NCBI GenBank assembly: GCA_934615235.1
Contig: CAKTTL010000137.1
Coordinates: 1-6,025, forward strand
Length of the DNA: 6,025 bases
Direction: 5' to 3'
Source of the DNA: an uncultured Clostridia bacterium
GTDB taxonomy: Bacteria > Bacillota > Clostridia > Christensenellales > Aristaeellaceae
Position numbers and translations under genes: made by a program. The notes beneath the pieces are model-generated. The model did no database searches, had not been told where the DNA came from, and was given only the letters and a program-made list of their open reading frames with translations. Every line of letters begins with the position of its first letter. Position 1 is the stretch's first letter. Shown piece after piece: positions 5,105 to 6,025 of the stretch.

Positions 5105-5843
5105 TCCCTACAGCGTGCTGGGCGTGCCGCAGGGGGCGAGCGATGACGAAATCAAGGCCGCGTATAAAAAGCTGGCCAAGAAATATCATCCGGACTTGAA
5201 CGACGGCTCCGCCGAAGCGGAAAAGAAAATGGCCGAAATCAACGAGGCCTACGACATGCTCATGAAGCGCGACCGCAATGGCAACAACGCGCAGTCGGGC
5301 TATGGGCAGGCGTACAACCGGCAGGGCTACGGCCAGGGCGGATACGGTCAGCAGGGTTATGGCGGCCAGCAGGGCTATGGCAACTATAACGGCGGCTTTG
5401 AGGACTTCGACGAGTGGTTCCGCACGTTTACGGGCGGACAGTACCGCCAGCAGAGCTACGGCCAGCAGACGCAGGCGCGCGACCCGCAGGTTCGCGCGGC
5501 GCTGAACTATATCATGAACGGCTATTATCAGGACGCGGACAACGTGCTTTCGAACATTTCGAACCGCACGGCGGAATGGTATTACGCCGCCGCCATGGCG
5601 AAATCCGGCCTGGGCAACCGCATTACGGCGCTGGAATACGCCCGCAAGGCGGTTCAGATGGAACCGGACAGTCTTGAATACCGCCGCCTGCTGCAGCAGC
5701 TGCAGCAAAGCGGCGAAAGCTATCGCCAGCGCGGCCGTTCCTACGGCGCGCCGACGGATATCAGCAAGGTCTGTACGGGACTGTGCGTGGCCAACCTGCT
5801 GTGCAGCCTGTGCGGCGGGAGAGGGTATTATTTCTGCTGTTAA
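5094..5843 (+). CDS. J-domain protein with GYGQ linker, TPR-like region and Cys-rich tail
   Basis: A 249 aa Hsp40-like co-chaperone. Residues 1-60 are a complete J-domain with the HPD motif at 32-34, so it should stimulate an Hsp70 (DnaK) ATPase. Residues 64-127 form a low-complexity linker rich in Gly, Gln, Tyr and Asn with repeated GYGQ-type units, interrupted by an acidic aromatic segment (FEDFDEWF, 102-109) reminiscent of the G/F region of DnaJ. Residues 131-205 look like TPR helices; 161-193 is the clearest repeat. The last 23 residues hold six Cys (227, 231, 237, 240, 248, 249) and end in CC. It lacks the DnaJ zinc domain and client-binding C-terminal domains, so it is not the housekeeping DnaJ. 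It overlaps the DUF5685 gene by 11 nt, making that protein the likely partner or client. A strong terminator follows. Confidence 0.92.
   Translation: MITDPYSVLGVPQGASDDEIKAAYKKLAKKYHPDLNDGSAEAEKKMAEINEAYDMLMKRDRNGNNAQSGYGQAYNRQGYGQGGYGQQGYGGQQGYGNYNGGFEDFDEWFRTFTGGQYRQQSYGQQTQARDPQVRAALNYIMNGYYQDADNVLSNISNRTAEWYYAAAMAKSGLGNRITALEYARKAVQMEPDSLEYRRLLQQLQQSGESYRQRGRSYGAPTDISKVCTGLCVANLLCSLCGGRGYYFCC
5298..5396 (+). repeat. In-frame GYGQ-type repeat region
   Basis: This codes for residues 69-101 of the J-domain protein, with GYG repeated at short intervals (Tyr70, 79, 84, 89, 95) separated by Q, QQ or GGQQ. The DNA units are imperfect (ggctatgg, ggctacgg, ggatacgg, ggttatgg), with synonymous differences. 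The repeat is therefore kept at protein level and is not a fresh DNA duplication. Confidence 0.85.
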
Positions 5844-5846
5844 AGC

Positions 5847-5886
5847 AAATAGGGGAGAGAAAGAAATTCTTTCCCCTATTTTGTTT
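5847..5886 (+). terminator. Strong intrinsic terminator
   Basis: A 15 bp stem (5847-5861 with 5867-5881, one G-T pair) with a 5 nt loop contains GGGGA opposite TCCCC and runs into a T-rich tract at 5879-5886. It starts 3 nt after the J-domain gene's stop codon, so it ends the ECF-to-J-domain unit. Its A-rich 5' flank could also allow some termination from the opposite strand. Confidence 0.9.
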
Positions 5887-5954
5887 GGCTGTTTGCAGCG
5901 GACGCAAATCCGTTTCGTTATTCTTCGTGCGAATTACGCGGGGATTGTCTTAGG

Positions 5955-5983
5955 TTGCGTCTACACGAGCCAAGTGATATAAT
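5955..5983 (+). promoter_or_regulatory. Extended -10 promoter for the right-edge gene
   Basis: TTGCGT (5955-5960) and a perfect TATAAT (5978-5983) are separated by 17 nt, with TGA just before the -10 making an extended element. It follows a strong terminator and precedes a new start codon by about 30 nt, so it probably begins an independent transcript. Upstream, an imperfect inverted repeat (5916-5923 with 5931-5938) and a small one (5892-5896 with 5904-5908) could be operator-like, with weak support. Confidence 0.75.
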
Positions 5984-6012
5984 GGCACTATCACAGTAAA
6001 AAGGGTGTCATC

Positions 6013-6025
6013 ATGGAGAAATCAC
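6013..6025 (+). CDS. Start of a gene cut by the window edge
   Basis: ATG 6013 begins a frame reading MEKS before the window ends. AAGGG at 6001-6005 ends 7 nt upstream and a good promoter lies just before that. Too little is present to name a product. Confidence 0.45.

Noticed and set aside
5298..5396. GYGQ-coding repeats as a CRISPR or DNA satellite
   Set aside because: The units are short, in-frame and synonymously diverged with no spacer structure, so they are a protein repeat.
5674..5982. Plus-strand open frame of 102 codons overlapping the J-domain gene end and terminator
   Set aside because: It reads through a strong terminator and the following promoter and has no RBS or recognisable content.

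Overview
The window reads as chromosomal housekeeping DNA from a GC-rich member of the Clostridia. I infer this from strong AAGGAGG-type ribosome binding sites, an efp gene next to an Xaa-Pro peptidase gene, a vitamin ECF S component without its own energising module, a type III pantothenate kinase, and a DUF5685/J-domain pair. A gut lineage such as Christensenellales or Oscillospirales would fit, but the sequence alone does not settle this. All credible genes are on the + strand. I see no mobile element, CRISPR array, tRNA or rRNA. The long minus-strand open frames are GC-driven shadows.

Layout. An extended -10 promoter near 119 drives an M24B Xaa-Pro peptidase (160-1227), elongation factor P (1243-1800) and a small acidic zinc-ribbon protein resembling the clostridial CD1247 family (1844-2257). 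A GC-rich hairpin with a short T run (2269-2304) probably ends or attenuates this unit. It is followed by a leader of about 130 nt that can form several more hairpins.

The second unit starts with a six-helix ECF transporter S component (2433-3026) and coaX (3048-3815). Together they suggest uptake of pantothenate or a related precursor and its phosphorylation, the first step of coenzyme A synthesis. A single-domain cupin (3841-4185), a DUF5685 protein (4253-5104) and a J-domain protein (5094-5843) follow in the same direction. The last two overlap by 11 nt and are probably translationally coupled. A strong intrinsic terminator (5847-5886) closes the unit. A second extended -10 promoter (5955-5983) then precedes a gene cut off by the window edge (6013 onward).

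Most of this is well-known core biology. The least understood part is the DUF5685/J-domain pair. The J-domain protein carries a FUS-like GYGQ low-complexity linker, a TPR-like region and a cysteine-rich C-terminus. Its partner has two Asp-rich DxxxD motifs reminiscent of head-to-head prenyl synthases, which is an inference. The structured leader ahead of the ECF/coaX genes is the other place worth a closer look.
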